A DNA stretch of 64,000 bases, from contig NZ_LODI01000046.1 in NCBI RefSeq assembly GCF_001468485.1, positions 104,431-168,430 on the forward strand, given 5' to 3'. How positions within the stretch are numbered: the stretch's first letter is position 1; each line of letters opens with the position of its first letter. Both the position numbers and the translations under genes were made by a program. The notes under the pieces were generated by a model that saw nothing but the letters and a program-made list of their open reading frames with translations, had not been told where the DNA came from and searched no databases. This document shows, in pieces, positions 18,301 to 28,576 of the stretch. This DNA is from Pseudoalteromonas sp. H71. GTDB lineage: Bacteria; Pseudomonadota; Gammaproteobacteria; Enterobacterales; Alteromonadaceae.

Positions 18301-18939
18301 GTGCCAGATAAAAAACTTGTTCAGTTTACGCATAAAGATGTCAGTGTAAAGCCGGTTAAAAATTTGTATAAAGGCTTTTTTCAGGTTGATTTGTATCAGT
18401 TTGAACACGCCTTGTTTGCGGGTGGTAAATCAAAACTTATTAGTCGCGAGATTTTAGAGCGTGGAGACGCCATTGCCGTGCTGCCTTACGATCCGGTGTC
18501 AGATACTGTGCTTTTAATAGAACAAATACGTATAGGGGCTATTAAAAGCAAGCATTCTCCCTGGCTACTAGAATGTATTGCTGGCATGACTGATGGCAGT
18601 GACGATTACGAATCGGTAGTAAAAAAAGAGGCGTATGAAGAGGCTGGGCTTAATTTAACAGAACTTGAATTTATGCTTTCGTATCTTTCAAGCCCCGGTG
18701 GTACAACAGAGCGACTACATTTGTATCTTGCTCGAGCCGATTTAAGTGAGGTTGAATCTGGTGTGTATGGCCTTGAAACCGAGGGTGAAGATATAAAAAC
18801 TCACGTACTTAGCGTTGATGATGCACTCGCTCGCCTCAATAACGGTGAAATGGATAATGCCGCAACGGTTATTTGTATGCAGTGGCTTGCGCTTAACCAC
18901 GAAAAAATGAAACACAAGTGGACAGACTCTTCTTCATAG
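18301..18939 (+). CDS. nudF: NudF, ADP-ribose pyrophosphatase
   Basis: 212 residues with a GTG start (AGAGGA 7 nt upstream). The Nudix box is near residues 98-120: G-MTDGSDDYESVVK, then KEAYEEAGL. Here Lys replaces the usual Arg of the RE-UxEExGU part; the metal-binding glutamates are kept. It hydrolyses ADP-ribose to AMP and ribose-5-phosphate. It is first of a plus-strand run, followed after 33 bp by yqiB, as in E. coli. Confidence 0.94.
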   Translation: MPDKKLVQFTHKDVSVKPVKNLYKGFFQVDLYQFEHALFAGGKSKLISREILERGDAIAVLPYDPVSDTVLLIEQIRIGAIKSKHSPWLLECIAGMTDGSDDYESVVKKEAYEEAGLNLTELEFMLSYLSSPGGTTERLHLYLARADLSEVESGVYGLETEGEDIKTHVLSVDDALARLNNGEMDNAATVICMQWLALNHEKMKHKWTDSSS

Positions 18940-18972
18940 CCGCAAATGGGCTAACAGTATAATGGTGGTATT

Positions 18973-19431
18973 TTGACAGTACAATTAGCAACAAATCGAT
19001 ATATCCAAAGCCTCCCAAAGTATTTAACGCTTTGTGAGCACAATTACTTACGACTTTTAAAATTATTACCGCCTGAGCGAACGGTTGGCAACAGCCGAGA
19101 AGTAAAGCTGGGCAGCAGTGAGTTTGCGACTAAAGTTGATGGTAGTGCAAAATACACCATGGATATTTCGATTAAGCAGCTAAGCGGCATGCTAAAAGGG
19201 ATTGCACCGCTTTATTTAACGGTTAGGTTGTATCACGATGCTAAAGTGGCTGAAATTATTCATCACGATTATCATCAGCGCATTAAGCCTTCTTATGGTT
19301 ATCCTAATCCCAAAATGCATCAAAAAGATGAAAAGTACCAACTTAATGCATTTTTATACGACTGGCTTGTCGCCTGTGTAGAGCATGGACAAGCAACATT
19401 AAATTGGGATGTAAACAATGGCTTGGTTTGA
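18973..19431 (+). CDS. yqiB: YqiB, DUF1249 protein
   Basis: 152 residues with a probable TTG start and GGTGG just upstream. It has the DUF1249 features: NRYIQSLPKYLTLCEHNYLRL at the N-terminus, LRLYHDAKVAEII-like VRLYHDAKVAEI in the middle, and YGYPNPKMHQKDEKYQLN near the C-terminus. It is cytoplasmic and its function is not known. It overlaps cpdA by 14 bp, so translation is probably coupled; the pairing with nudF and cpdA is conserved. Confidence 0.9.
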   Translation: MTVQLATNRYIQSLPKYLTLCEHNYLRLLKLLPPERTVGNSREVKLGSSEFATKVDGSAKYTMDISIKQLSGMLKGIAPLYLTVRLYHDAKVAEIIHHDYHQRIKPSYGYPNPKMHQKDEKYQLNAFLYDWLVACVEHGQATLNWDVNNGLV

Positions 19432-20203
19432 TGACCCTTATCGCATTGATAAATCGTCGCTACGCATAGCACACATTACCGATTGCCATTTATTCTCTGA
19501 TAAAACGGGTGAGTACTTTGGCGTAAATACCGCACATTATTTTGCACATGCGCTGGCTCATATGGTTAAGCAATCCCTTGATTTTGTAATATTTGGCGGC
19601 GACCTCACGCAAGATCACAGTGCAGAGTCCTATTTTTTGTTTAGTGAGCTTATTGAGCAAAGCGATTTAACGTGCCCTGTTTTTTGGGTGCCGGGTAATC
19701 ACGATGACATCATGTTACTCAACAGAATGAGTGGTGGGCAAATAAATCGCGCTAAACATATAGTCGCAAATGGCGTTGAGTTATTACTTATTAATTCAAA
19801 AGGGCCAACCCCTGCAGGGTGGGTGAGTGGGGCACATTTGGACGAAATGACTGAGCGCCTTATCGCATCTTCTAGCCCCAAAATAATATTTTGCCACCAT
19901 AATCCACTCCCCATTAATGGCTACTTAGACAAACACATGCTGGAAAACGGACCACAATTACTTAATATATTAGTTAATAGCGAAAACGTTTTTGGTTTGT
20001 TTCACGGCCATGTTCACAATGAATACATGCAAACATTTAGAACGCTCCCCATCTACGCGACTCCTGCCAGCTCGGTACAGTTTAAAAAACACAGTCCTGA
20101 TTGGATACAACAAGACATAGGGCCAGCATACAGGCTGATATGTATAAGCACGAAAAAAGATAATATAAGCACAGATATGGAAGTAGTATGGCTAAACGGG
20201 TAA
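19418..20203 (+). CDS. cpdA: CpdA, 3',5'-cyclic AMP phosphodiesterase
   Basis: 261 residues with the calcineurin-like metallophosphoesterase motifs in order: HITDCHLF, GGDLTQDH, GNHDD, CHHNPL and HGHVHNE, which provide the two-metal site. It hydrolyses cAMP to AMP and so lowers CRP-dependent expression. It overlaps yqiB upstream (14 bp) and yqiA downstream (16 bp), placing it in a tight operon. Confidence 0.96.
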   Translation: MAWFDDPYRIDKSSLRIAHITDCHLFSDKTGEYFGVNTAHYFAHALAHMVKQSLDFVIFGGDLTQDHSAESYFLFSELIEQSDLTCPVFWVPGNHDDIMLLNRMSGGQINRAKHIVANGVELLLINSKGPTPAGWVSGAHLDEMTERLIASSSPKIIFCHHNPLPINGYLDKHMLENGPQLLNILVNSENVFGLFHGHVHNEYMQTFRTLPIYATPASSVQFKKHSPDWIQQDIGPAYRLICISTKKDNISTDMEVVWLNG

Positions 20204-20748
20204 TCTATATTCATGGTTTTAATAGCTCAGATAAATCATATAAAGCTGTGCGCTTTGGCGAGCTTATGGCACACTATGACGTTGACTATTTTGTACCGTG
20301 CCTAAACCATGAGCCCATACAAGCCATCATAGCGCTTGAGCAATTACTTACACCTAATACTGTTTTATTAGGAAGCTCATTAGGTGGATTTTTTGCCACG
20401 TATTTATCGCAGCGTTATCAAATTCCTGCAGTGGTTATAAATCCCGCGGTTGCGCCATATAGTTTATTAAAGCCGTTGCTTGGTTTAAATTATAATCCGT
20501 ATCAAGATTATCATTATGAATTGAATAACAGCCACATAGCGGCTTTAAAAGCATTGGCTGTAGATGACTTAAAACACCCTGAATTGCTGTATTTATTACA
20601 GCAAACAGGCGATGAAGTATTAAATTTTCAGCACGCAGTAAATTATTATTCGCAATGTAAACAAAGGGTCGAGTTTGGTGGCGATCATAGCTACCTTGGT
20701 TTTGAACAAACCTTTGCAAGTATTGTAGATTTTCTTAAAATCACGTAA
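20188..20748 (+). CDS. yqiA: YqiA, alpha/beta-hydrolase esterase
   Basis: 186 residues. The UPF0227 alpha/beta-hydrolase features are YIHGFNSSDKSYK at the N-terminus, the nucleophile elbow GSSLGGFFA (Ser at about residue 72), the NPAVAP block, and GGDHSYLGFE, with the catalytic His near the end. The E. coli protein hydrolyses short acyl esters; its natural substrate is unknown. It lies between cpdA and parE as in E. coli. Confidence 0.94.
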   Translation: MAKRVIYIHGFNSSDKSYKAVRFGELMAHYDVDYFVPCLNHEPIQAIIALEQLLTPNTVLLGSSLGGFFATYLSQRYQIPAVVINPAVAPYSLLKPLLGLNYNPYQDYHYELNNSHIAALKALAVDDLKHPELLYLLQQTGDEVLNFQHAVNYYSQCKQRVEFGGDHSYLGFEQTFASIVDFLKIT

Positions 20749-20790
20749 AACTAGTTAAGCATAGCCTTAGCGCATATAAAGATAAAAACT

Positions 20791-22680
20791 ATGAGTGATC
20801 AAAATTATAACGCCGAAGCCATTGAGGTACTCAATGGATTAGATCCGGTAAAAAGACGCCCAGGGATGTACACTGATACTGTACGTCCAAACCATTTAGG
20901 CCAAGAGGTTATCGATAACAGTGTCGATGAAGCTATGGCGGGTCATGCAACTAAAATTGACGTAATTCTACACGAAGACAATTCGCTTGAAGTCAGTGAT
21001 GACGGCCGTGGTATGCCAATCGATATTCACCCAGAAGAAGGTATTCCTGGGATAGAGCTTATTTTTACTAAGCTGCATGCCGGTGGTAAATTCTCAAACA
21101 AAAACTACCAGTTTTCAGGTGGTTTACACGGGGTAGGTATTTCGGTTGTAAATGCATTATCTACACGTGTAGAAGTAACCGTTCGCCGCGATGCACAGCA
21201 ATATAGAATGGCGTTTGAAAACGGCGATAAAGTTGAGGATCTAAACGTTATAGGCACTGTCGGTAAACGCAACACCGGGACTACCGTGCGCTTTTGGGCC
21301 GATGCCAGCTATTTTGACTCTGCTAATTACTCCATAGCCAAGCTTAATCATTTATTGAAAGCCAAAGCGGTACTTTGCCCAGGTTTGCGTATCAAATTTG
21401 TTAATAAACAAACAAAAGAAACCCAAGAGTGGTTTTACGAAACCGGCTTAAAAGATTATTTAATTGAAGCGGTTAAAGGTTTTGAAACGCTGCCACAAGA
21501 CCCATTTGTTGGTGAGTTTAAAAGCGCTATTGAAGGCGTAGATTGGGCCGTAGTATGGCTGCCAGAGGGCGGTGAATCTATCGCTGAAAGCTACGTAAAC
21601 TTAATCCCCACTGCGCAAGGCGGCACGCATGTTAATGGTTTACGCCAAGGCTTACTTGAAGCCATGCGAGAGTTTTGCGAATTTAGAAACTTATTACCTC
21701 GTGGTGTAAAGCTTACCCCAGACGATATATGGGAGCGCTGTAGTTATGTGCTTTCGGTTAAAATGCAAGACCCTCAGTTTGCAGGCCAAACAAAAGAAAA
21801 ACTATCTTCACGCACCTGTGCGGCGCTTGTTTCGGGCGTTGTAAAAGATGCATTTAGCCTTTGGTTAAATGAACACACAGATACAGCAGAGTTGTTAGCT
21901 GAACTGTGTATATCTAATGCACAAAGTCGTTTAAAAGCCGCTAAAAAAGTAGTGCGTAAACGCGTTACAGCAGGCCCTGCATTACCGGGTAAACTTACCG
22001 ACTGTAGTGCAGCCGATAACGACCGCACCGAACTATTTTTAGTAGAGGGTGACTCTGCTGGTGGCTCGGCAAAACAAGCCCGTGACCGTGAATTTCAGGC
22101 AATTATGCCTTTGCGTGGTAAAATTTTAAATACGTGGGAGGTAGAGTCTGGGCAAATACTAGCATCACAAGAGGTGCATGATATTTCGGTTGCTTTAGGT
22201 ATCGACCCCGACTCAGCCGACATGAGTGGGCTACGCTATAATAAAATTTGTATTTTGGCTGATGCAGACTCTGATGGTCTTCATATTGCCACTTTGCTGT
22301 GCGCCTTGTTTGTTCGTCACTTTCCGCAGTTAGTAAAAACGGGTCATGTATACGTAGCAATGCCGCCATTATTTAGAATCGATATTGGTAAAGAGGTATA
22401 TTACGCTCTTGATGAAGAGGAAAAAACAAGCATCTTAGCGCGCATTGAGGCAGAGAAAAAACGCGGTAAAGTTAACGTACAGCGATTTAAAGGATTGGGT
22501 GAAATGAACCCACTGCAGCTTCGCGAAACCACCATGGATCCAAATACCCGACGCTTAGTTCAATTAACACTGGATGAAGAAGCACAAACTATGGAAATGA
22601 TGGATATGTTGCTTGCTAAAAAACGTTCACCAGACAGACGCCAATGGCTCGAAGATCATGGTAATAAGGCGCAAGTATAA
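20791..22680 (+). CDS. parE: ParE, topoisomerase IV subunit B
   Basis: 629 residues, full length. The GHKL ATPase part has VDEAMAGHA, DDGRGMP and GLHGVGISVVNALS; the transducer domain follows; the TOPRIM domain has EGDSAGGSAKQARDR, PLRGKILN and the DADSDGLHI acidic motif. With ParC it decatenates daughter chromosomes. The two subunit genes are separated here by a single inserted gene on the same strand with short gaps (29 and 10 bp), so all three may be one transcript. Confidence 0.97.
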   Translation: MSDQNYNAEAIEVLNGLDPVKRRPGMYTDTVRPNHLGQEVIDNSVDEAMAGHATKIDVILHEDNSLEVSDDGRGMPIDIHPEEGIPGIELIFTKLHAGGKFSNKNYQFSGGLHGVGISVVNALSTRVEVTVRRDAQQYRMAFENGDKVEDLNVIGTVGKRNTGTTVRFWADASYFDSANYSIAKLNHLLKAKAVLCPGLRIKFVNKQTKETQEWFYETGLKDYLIEAVKGFETLPQDPFVGEFKSAIEGVDWAVVWLPEGGESIAESYVNLIPTAQGGTHVNGLRQGLLEAMREFCEFRNLLPRGVKLTPDDIWERCSYVLSVKMQDPQFAGQTKEKLSSRTCAALVSGVVKDAFSLWLNEHTDTAELLAELCISNAQSRLKAAKKVVRKRVTAGPALPGKLTDCSAADNDRTELFLVEGDSAGGSAKQARDREFQAIMPLRGKILNTWEVESGQILASQEVHDISVALGIDPDSADMSGLRYNKICILADADSDGLHIATLLCALFVRHFPQLVKTGHVYVAMPPLFRIDIGKEVYYALDEEEKTSILARIEAEKKRGKVNVQRFKGLGEMNPLQLRETTMDPNTRRLVQLTLDEEAQTMEMMDMLLAKKRSPDRRQWLEDHGNKAQV

Positions 22681-22709
22681 TTACTGGTGTTTGTCATTAG
22701 GAGATATAA

Positions 22710-23804
22710 ATGAATAAATTACTAGCAAGTGTATTGTTGCTGTTTATAACAAGTGCCCCTGTTATGGCTAAAAATATACTCGATAAGCTCACTGTAGCAC
22801 CTGGTTTTGAACTTAGCTTATTTGCAGATGACGTTGAAAATGCGCGTCAAATTGCGGTATCTAAAAAAGGTCTTGTTTATGCGGGCTCTCGTAAAGCGGG
22901 CAATGTGTATGCATTAATAGATCATAATAGTGATGGTGTAGCAGACAAAAAAATTGTGGTAGCGAGTGGCTTAAACATGCCATCAGGGCTCGCAATTAAA
23001 GAGGGGGATTTATACGTTGCTGAGGTGCACCGTATAATTCGATTTAAAAATATTGATACCCAATTAAAAGATCCAAAATTTGATGTGATTTACAGTGCAC
23101 TTCCATCAGAGCGCCACCATGGCTGGAAGTTTTTACGCTTTACACCCACAGGGGAATTACTCATTCCGGTTGGTGTGCCCTGTAACATTTGTGCTGAAGA
23201 TGAGCGCTTCGGTCGTATTTTCTCACTTAATGTAGAAACCAAACAAATTAAAACTGTAGCGCAAGGTGTTCGCAATTCGGTTGGGTTTGATTTTCATCCA
23301 AGTACTCAGGCTTTGTGGTTTAGTGATAATGGCCGCGACATGATGGGCGATGATATTCCACCAGATGAAATAAACCGCGTTAGCACTGAAGGTGAGCATT
23401 TTGGTTTTCCTTATATTCACGCCGGTGCAATTGTTGATCCTGAATTTGGTGAAGGTAAAAATATTGCTGATTACACTTCTCCTGCGCTGTCACTCCCTGC
23501 CCATGTTGCCCCATTAGGTATTCATTTTTACAATGCAAAACAATTTCCAGCAAGCTATAAAGAGCAATTGTTTGTTGCCGAGCACGGGTCGTGGAATCGT
23601 AGTAAAAAAGCAGGCTACAAAGTCGCTGTAGCAAACATAGAGCAAGGCCGTGTGACTAAATACACACCGTTTATTACCGGCTTTATGAAAGACGAAACAA
23701 CATTTGGACGCCCAGTTGCATTTGCAGAGTTAGGTGACGGCAGTCTGTTAGTAAGTGACGATTACGCCAATGTAATCTACCGCGTAAGCTATAAGAAAAA
23801 CTAG
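22710..23804 (+). CDS. PQQ-dependent sugar dehydrogenase-like secreted beta-propeller
   Basis: 364 residues. A signal peptide (cleavage after VMA, about residue 20) directs it to the periplasm. The mature part reads like the sorbosone/glucose dehydrogenase beta-propeller: APGFELSLFADDVENARQIAV, the calcium-type loop DHNSDGVADKK, RHHGWKFLRF, RNSVGFDFHPS, WFSDNGRDMMGDDIPPDEIN and AEHGSWNRS. A CNIC pair in VPCNICAED could bind metal or form a disulphide. Sugar oxidation is plausible from family, but substrate and cofactor are not shown. It sits between parE and parC, an unexpected location. Confidence 0.85.
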   Translation: MNKLLASVLLLFITSAPVMAKNILDKLTVAPGFELSLFADDVENARQIAVSKKGLVYAGSRKAGNVYALIDHNSDGVADKKIVVASGLNMPSGLAIKEGDLYVAEVHRIIRFKNIDTQLKDPKFDVIYSALPSERHHGWKFLRFTPTGELLIPVGVPCNICAEDERFGRIFSLNVETKQIKTVAQGVRNSVGFDFHPSTQALWFSDNGRDMMGDDIPPDEINRVSTEGEHFGFPYIHAGAIVDPEFGEGKNIADYTSPALSLPAHVAPLGIHFYNAKQFPASYKEQLFVAEHGSWNRSKKAGYKVAVANIEQGRVTKYTPFITGFMKDETTFGRPVAFAELGDGSLLVSDDYANVIYRVSYKKN

Positions 23805-23814
23805 GTAAGCTTTA

Positions 23815-26112
23815 ATGAGTGATACAGATACCTTGCTGATGCAAGGAATAGAGCAACAAACAATGGGGCGCTTTACTGAAGACGCCTATTTAAACTATTC
23901 CATGTACGTGATCATGGATCGTGCTTTACCCCATGTGGGTGATGGCTTAAAACCCGTGCAGCGTCGTATTATTTACGCGATGAGCGAATTAGGTTTATCG
24001 GCCGCTGCTAAATATAAAAAGTCAGCCCGTACCGTGGGTGACGTACTCGGTAAATATCACCCGCATGGAGATAGTGCCTGTTACGAAGCGATGGTACTTA
24101 TGGCGCAACCGTTTTCGTATCGGTATCCACTTGTTGACGGCCAAGGAAACTGGGGCGCTGCTGATGATCCTAAATCATTTGCTGCAATGCGTTATACAGA
24201 AGCGCGTTTATCTAAATTTTCAGAAGTACTACTAAAAGAGCTTGGCCAAGGCACTGTTGATTGGACGCCAAATTTTGATGGCACAATGGATGAACCCTTA
24301 GTATTACCTTCGCGCTTACCGCATATTTTACTTAACGGCATTACCGGTATTGCTGTTGGTATGGCGACTGATATTCCGCCGCATAACGTGCGAGAAGTTG
24401 CCAGTGCATGTTGTTTATTACTCGATAAACCAAAAACAGAACTTGATGAATTATTAGAGCTAGTACACGCACCTGACTACCCAACCGATGCAGAAATAAT
24501 TACCCCAAAAGCCGACATTCATAAAATATATAAAACCGGTCGAGGCTCGATTAAAATGCGTGCGGTGTATACCGAAGAGCAAGGCGATATAGTGATCACC
24601 GCGCTTCCGCATCAGTGTTCAGGCGGTAAAGTACTTGAGCAAATAGCAGCGCAAATGAACGCGAAAAAACTGCCTATGATTGCTGATTTACGTGACGAGT
24701 CAGATCACGAAAATCCAACACGTATAGTGATTATACCGCGCTCTAATCGTATTAAAGCTGAGCCATTAATGGCTCACCTGTTTGCGACCACCGATTTAGA
24801 GAAAAACTACCGTGTTAACTTAAACATGCTCGGGCTAGATGGCCGCCCGCAAGTCAAAGACCTGCGTAGTATTTTAAGTGAATGGCTCATGTTTAGGCGC
24901 GAAACTGTTCGTCGTCGTTTGCAGTATCGTTTAGATAAAGTACTCGCACGCTTACATATTTTAGAAGGCTTATTAGCAGCGTTCTTAAATATTGATGAAG
25001 TGATTGAGATTATCCGTAGTGAAGATAAGCCAAAGCCTATTTTAATGCAGCGCTTTGATTTAACCGATATACAAGCAGAAGCTATTTTAGAGTTAAAACT
25101 TCGCCATTTAGCTAAACTAGAAGAGTTTAAAATTCGTGGCGAGCAAGATGAGCTTGCCAAAGAGCGTGATAAGTTAGAACTAACACTTGGTTCAGATCGT
25201 CGTATGTCAACGCTGCTTAAAAAAGAAATTCAAGAAGCTGCAGAAATGTATGGCGACGATCGCCGTTCACCAGTTATTGAACGTAGCGAAGCTAAAGCCC
25301 TTAACGAAAAAGATTTAATTCCATCGGAATCAGTGACTGTTGTTCTTTCAGACAAAGGGTGGGCACGTGTCGGTAAAGGCCATGACTTGGATGCAGAAGG
25401 CTTAAGTTATCGTTCGGGTGATGCCTATAGGGCTTCTGCTCGTGGCAAGAGTAACCAGCCTGCTGTGTTTTTAGACTCCGCTGGGCGCGCGTTTGCTACT
25501 GACGCACATAGTTTACCGTCGGCACGTAGCCAAGGCGAGCCTATGACGGGGCGCTTTAACTTAACATCAGGTGCTAACTTTGAGCATGTTGTTATGGCTG
25601 AAGATAACCAAGTGTTACTTATGGCGTCAGATGCCGGTTATGGTTTTATCACTGATTTTAAAGATCTTGTGAGTAAAAATAAAAACGGTAAAGCGTTAGT
25701 GAGTGTACCTAAAGGCGGTATTTTATTACAGCCAATAAGGGTGAGCGATGTAGCTAGCGATTACTGTATGGCTATTTCTAATGAAGGGCGGATGCTTTTA
25801 TTTCCACTGCGCGATTTACCTAAACTAGGTAAGGGTAAGGGTAATAAAATTATTTCTATTCCTGGTGCAAAGGTACAGGCTCGTGAAGAATTTGTGAAGG
25901 TACTGGCTGTTGTTCCGCTTGGAAGTAGCGTTACATTACATGCCGGCAAACGCAAGCTAACCCTTAAACCAACAGATTTAGAGCATTACCATGGAGAACG
26001 AGGTCGTCGAGGTAATAAATTACCGCGAGGCTTGCAACGTGTTGATGAAGCCGTTGTTGAGTTAACACCTCAAGATGAAGAGCCTGTTGAAAGTGCAACA
26101 GATGAATCATAA
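23815..26112 (+). CDS. parC: ParC, topoisomerase IV subunit A
   Basis: 765 residues. The breakage-reunion domain has the quinolone-resistance region [13 protein letters not shown] with Ser87 and Glu91 (E. coli Ser80 and Glu84), the susceptible-type residues, and the catalytic Tyr in [12 protein letters not shown] coiled-coil region is followed by the C-terminal beta-pinwheel of five or so repeats from about residue 500. The N-terminal motif [12 protein letters not shown] is standard. It works with ParE in chromosome decatenation and is followed by a terminator. Confidence 0.97.
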   Translation: MSDTDTLLMQGIEQQTMGRFTEDAYLNYSMYVIMDRALPHVGDGLKPVQRRIIYAMSELGLSAAAKYKKSARTVGDVLGKYHPHGDSACYEAMVLMAQPFSYRYPLVDGQGNWGAADDPKSFAAMRYTEARLSKFSEVLLKELGQGTVDWTPNFDGTMDEPLVLPSRLPHILLNGITGIAVGMATDIPPHNVREVASACCLLLDKPKTELDELLELVHAPDYPTDAEIITPKADIHKIYKTGRGSIKMRAVYTEEQGDIVITALPHQCSGGKVLEQIAAQMNAKKLPMIADLRDESDHENPTRIVIIPRSNRIKAEPLMAHLFATTDLEKNYRVNLNMLGLDGRPQVKDLRSILSEWLMFRRETVRRRLQYRLDKVLARLHILEGLLAAFLNIDEVIEIIRSEDKPKPILMQRFDLTDIQAEAILELKLRHLAKLEEFKIRGEQDELAKERDKLELTLGSDRRMSTLLKKEIQEAAEMYGDDRRSPVIERSEAKALNEKDLIPSESVTVVLSDKGWARVGKGHDLDAEGLSYRSGDAYRASARGKSNQPAVFLDSAGRAFATDAHSLPSARSQGEPMTGRFNLTSGANFEHVVMAEDNQVLLMASDAGYGFITDFKDLVSKNKNGKALVSVPKGGILLQPIRVSDVASDYCMAISNEGRMLLFPLRDLPKLGKGKGNKIISIPGAKVQAREEFVKVLAVVPLGSSVTLHAGKRKLTLKPTDLEHYHGERGRRGNKLPRGLQRVDEAVVELTPQDEEPVESATDES

Positions 26113-26130
26113 ACGTTGAGTTAAAGTATT

Positions 26131-26156
26131 ACGGCCTGCAATTGCAGGCCGTTTTT
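26131..26156 (+). terminator. Terminator after parC
   Basis: ACGGCCTGC and GCAGGCCGT form a 9-bp stem with a 4-nt loop, then TTTTT, 18 bp after the parC stop. Confidence 0.85.
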
Positions 26157-26337
26157 GTTTATAGAACTCTATTTTTATCATCTTATTGTTTTGTGTTAGG
26201 CAATTAATTTTAGTATCGACTCTATTTCAGCGTACAGTTGTTCGCTATTGTCTCGTCTGTGTCACAAAATAACGCTATAATAGTGTCATAGTGCGTAATG
26301 ACACGCGCACCGCACACAATTGATTTGGAGAACGAGT

Positions 26338-27051
26338 TTGTTAGCTGTAATACGTGTTTTTATTATGTTTATGTTTATATTATTGAGTTGTATTTTTGGT
26401 TTATTGCTTTCATTAGTTAGGCCCTTTCACCCAAATAATGTTCATATAATTGCAGGTTGGTTTGGTTCTATGGCCAAAATGATCGGTGTTAAATTAGTGC
26501 TTACACGCCATAAAGATGCTGAAAATATTGGCCCTGCAGTGTACGTTGCTAATCATCAAAATAGCTATGATTTATTTACAGTACCAGCAATGGTACCAAA
26601 AAACTGTGTAAGCCTTGGTAAAAAGAGCTTAAAGTGGATCCCATTTTTTGGCCTGCTTTATTGGCTGTCAGGTAATATTTTAATAGATAGAGCAAATCGT
26701 TCAAAAGCGGCTGGTACTATTTCAAAAGCAGCTGAAAAAATAAAGAAAAATGGTTTATCGGTTTGGGTTTTTGCTGAAGGTACTCGCAGCTATGGACGCG
26801 GTTTATTGCCTTTTAAAACAGGTGCTTTTCATACCGCTATGAGCGCCGATGTGCCAGTGGTTCCCGTATGTATGAATACAACGCATAAAAGCATTAAGCT
26901 AAATCGCTGGGATAATGGTACAATTTATATAGAAATGTTAGCGCCTATATCACTTGATAAAAGTATAAGTGCGCGAGAGCACGCTCAAAACGTACATACT
27001 GTTATGGCTGCTAAAATAAACGAATTAGATGCTCAAGTGAGAGAGAAATAA
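26338..27051 (+). CDS. plsC: PlsC, 1-acyl-glycerol-3-phosphate acyltransferase
   Basis: 237 residues from the TTG at 26338, chosen because GGAG lies 7 nt upstream; an in-frame TTG at 26320 lacks this. A hydrophobic N-terminus (about residues 2-25) anchors it in the inner membrane. The acyltransferase motifs are NHQNSYD (HX4D), GNILIDR, and EGTRS within VFAEGTRSYGRG, then VPVVPVC. It makes phosphatidic acid from lysophosphatidic acid in phospholipid synthesis. The stop overlaps the rraB start by 1 bp. Confidence 0.93.
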   Translation: MLAVIRVFIMFMFILLSCIFGLLLSLVRPFHPNNVHIIAGWFGSMAKMIGVKLVLTRHKDAENIGPAVYVANHQNSYDLFTVPAMVPKNCVSLGKKSLKWIPFFGLLYWLSGNILIDRANRSKAAGTISKAAEKIKKNGLSVWVFAEGTRSYGRGLLPFKTGAFHTAMSADVPVVPVCMNTTHKSIKLNRWDNGTIYIEMLAPISLDKSISAREHAQNVHTVMAAKINELDAQVREK

Positions 27052-27386
27052 TGGAAAACTGGCGCGAAATAAGTGAAGACATCGTAAGTTCATTACTTGA
27101 AGATGGATCAGATCCTGAAATACTTTATGAAGTAGAACACCACTTTGTGTGTGAAGACTTCCCTAAGCTAGAGCAAGCTGCATTGGCTGCATTTAAACTA
27201 GGCTACGATGTTGAAGAGCCAGCAGAGCTTGAGCTTGAAGATGGCAGCAAAATTTGGAGCTTCGACATAGTAGTAGAAGCTGAGCTAGACGTAGACGTCA
27301 TTATGGAAGACGTTGATAAACTAGCGGCGCTTGCTGTTGAATGCGACGTTGAATACGACGGTTGGGGCACTTACTTTCAAGAGTAA
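27051..27386 (+). CDS. rraB: RraB, regulator of RNase E activity
   Basis: 111 residues, strongly acidic, beginning MENWREISEDIVSSLLEDGSDP. It contains VEHHFVCEDF and ends in DVEYDGWGTYFQE, all typical of RraB. RraB binds the C-terminal scaffold of RNase E and changes its activity and degradosome composition. It overlaps plsC by 1 bp, so it is likely translated by reinitiation, and a terminator follows. Confidence 0.93.
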   Translation: MENWREISEDIVSSLLEDGSDPEILYEVEHHFVCEDFPKLEQAALAAFKLGYDVEEPAELELEDGSKIWSFDIVVEAELDVDVIMEDVDKLAALAVECDVEYDGWGTYFQE

Positions 27387-27408
27387 TTAATAGCTCTATA
27401 CAAATATC

Positions 27409-27443
27409 AAAAAAGGCGAGTATTTAACAATGCTCGCCTTTTT
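27409..27443 (+). terminator. Terminator after plsC-rraB
   Basis: AAAAAGGCGAG and CTCGCCTTTTT form an 11-bp stem around a 12-nt loop, 22 bp after the rraB stop. Confidence 0.8.
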
Positions 27444-27604
27444 AGTTTTTAATTGATTGCTATATCAGGTTCATATCAATACTTAATAAACTTGAAGGGC
27501 TAAACCTTGGAGGCCATGGTTTAAACTTAGGTATTTAGAATAACTAAACATTTGCCTTGTCATCGACATGATTTTTCAGCCTCAAGATAGATTACTTAAT
27601 ACTA

Positions 27605-28576
27605 TTAGAGCCATTTTTTATTTTTAAAATACACGCCAATACCACCGGTAAGTATCACTAAAAACACAATAAATAGCGTAAATGCGTAAGGGTTGTCTGT
27701 TCCAGGTATACCGCCTACGTTAACCCCAAGCAAACCAGTTAAAAAGCCTAAAGGTAAAAACAAGGCTGCCACTACTGACATCACATACATACGTTGGTTT
27801 AACTGCTCAGAGACATGGTTAGTGACTGTTTGTTGAATAATTTGTGCGCGCTCTATTGAGCTGTCTAGCTCTTCAAGGTAGCGAATTAGTAGGTTAGTGG
27901 TTTCGTTTAGTTTTGCTTTATCGTCATCCAAAAGCCACTCATAATTACCGTTTACCATTGTAGTGAGCGCCTCTTTTTGAGGTTTTAAATAACGTTTTAG
28001 CGCAATAGTTTGGCGGCGTAACTGCGATAGCGCTTGGTTGTCAAAGCGCTTACTTGGCTCGTCAATTTCTTCTTCAAAGTCATCAAGTGTTTCATCTAAA
28101 GAATCAATAACACTTTGCATGCGTGAAGTCAGTTTTTGTGTAATAGCGCACACAAGCTCAGATATAGAGCACGGGCCTTTATTATCCTTTAATGAAGTGA
28201 GTACATCGTCAATAGATAAAAGGCGACGCTTACGAGAAGTAATAACTATATTTTCGTTAATAAATAAACGTACCGACACCATGTCTTCTGGGCTTTGCGC
28301 CGGATTTAAGTTTACACCGCGCAAAAACAGCAAGTGCCCATTTGTAGACTGAGTAATACGTGGGCGTGTTTCATCTGCTATAAACGATTCTAATTCGTAA
28401 TCGGTTAAAAGCTCACAGTGTTTGAGCCAGTTCACAACATCGGTTTGGCTATAATCCATATGGACCCATAACTTACCTTGCTCAGGTTGCCAGTTGTGAA
28501 GATCTTCGCTGCTTTGTATAGCGCGAGCACCGCCTTTTTCATCAAGCACTAGGGCGTGAAGCAAACCGTTAATCAT
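27605..28576 (-). CDS. zntB: ZntB, CorA-family zinc transporter
   Basis: 323 residues. A large cytoplasmic N-terminal domain (about residues 1-260) is followed by two membrane helices at the C-terminus. The pore signature at the end of the first helix is GVNVGGIPG, the ZntB version of the CorA GMN motif. The family moves zinc with protons. The orientation is opposite to the neighbouring rraB and rim genes. It starts 268 bp from the next plus-strand gene. Confidence 0.9.
   Translation of the reverse strand: MINGLLHALVLDEKGGARAIQSSEDLHNWQPEQGKLWVHMDYSQTDVVNWLKHCELLTDYELESFIADETRPRITQSTNGHLLFLRGVNLNPAQSPEDMVSVRLFINENIVITSRKRRLLSIDDVLTSLKDNKGPCSISELVCAITQKLTSRMQSVIDSLDETLDDFEEEIDEPSKRFDNQALSQLRRQTIALKRYLKPQKEALTTMVNGNYEWLLDDDKAKLNETTNLLIRYLEELDSSIERAQIIQQTVTNHVSEQLNQRMYVMSVVAALFLPLGFLTGLLGVNVGGIPGTDNPYAFTLFIVFLVILTGGIGVYFKNKKWL

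Noticed and set aside
23815..26112. Quinolone-resistance change in ParC
   Set aside because: Ser87 and Glu91, the residues equal to E. coli Ser80 and Glu84, are the susceptible type.
26276..26281. TATAAT before plsC as a full promoter
   Set aside because: No -35 hexamer lies at the right distance; the nearest (TTGTCT) is 22 bp away.
27495..27530. Inverted repeat TAAACC...GGTTTA between rraB and zntB
   Set aside because: Short stem with a mismatch and no T-tract, not tied to a known element; too weak to list.
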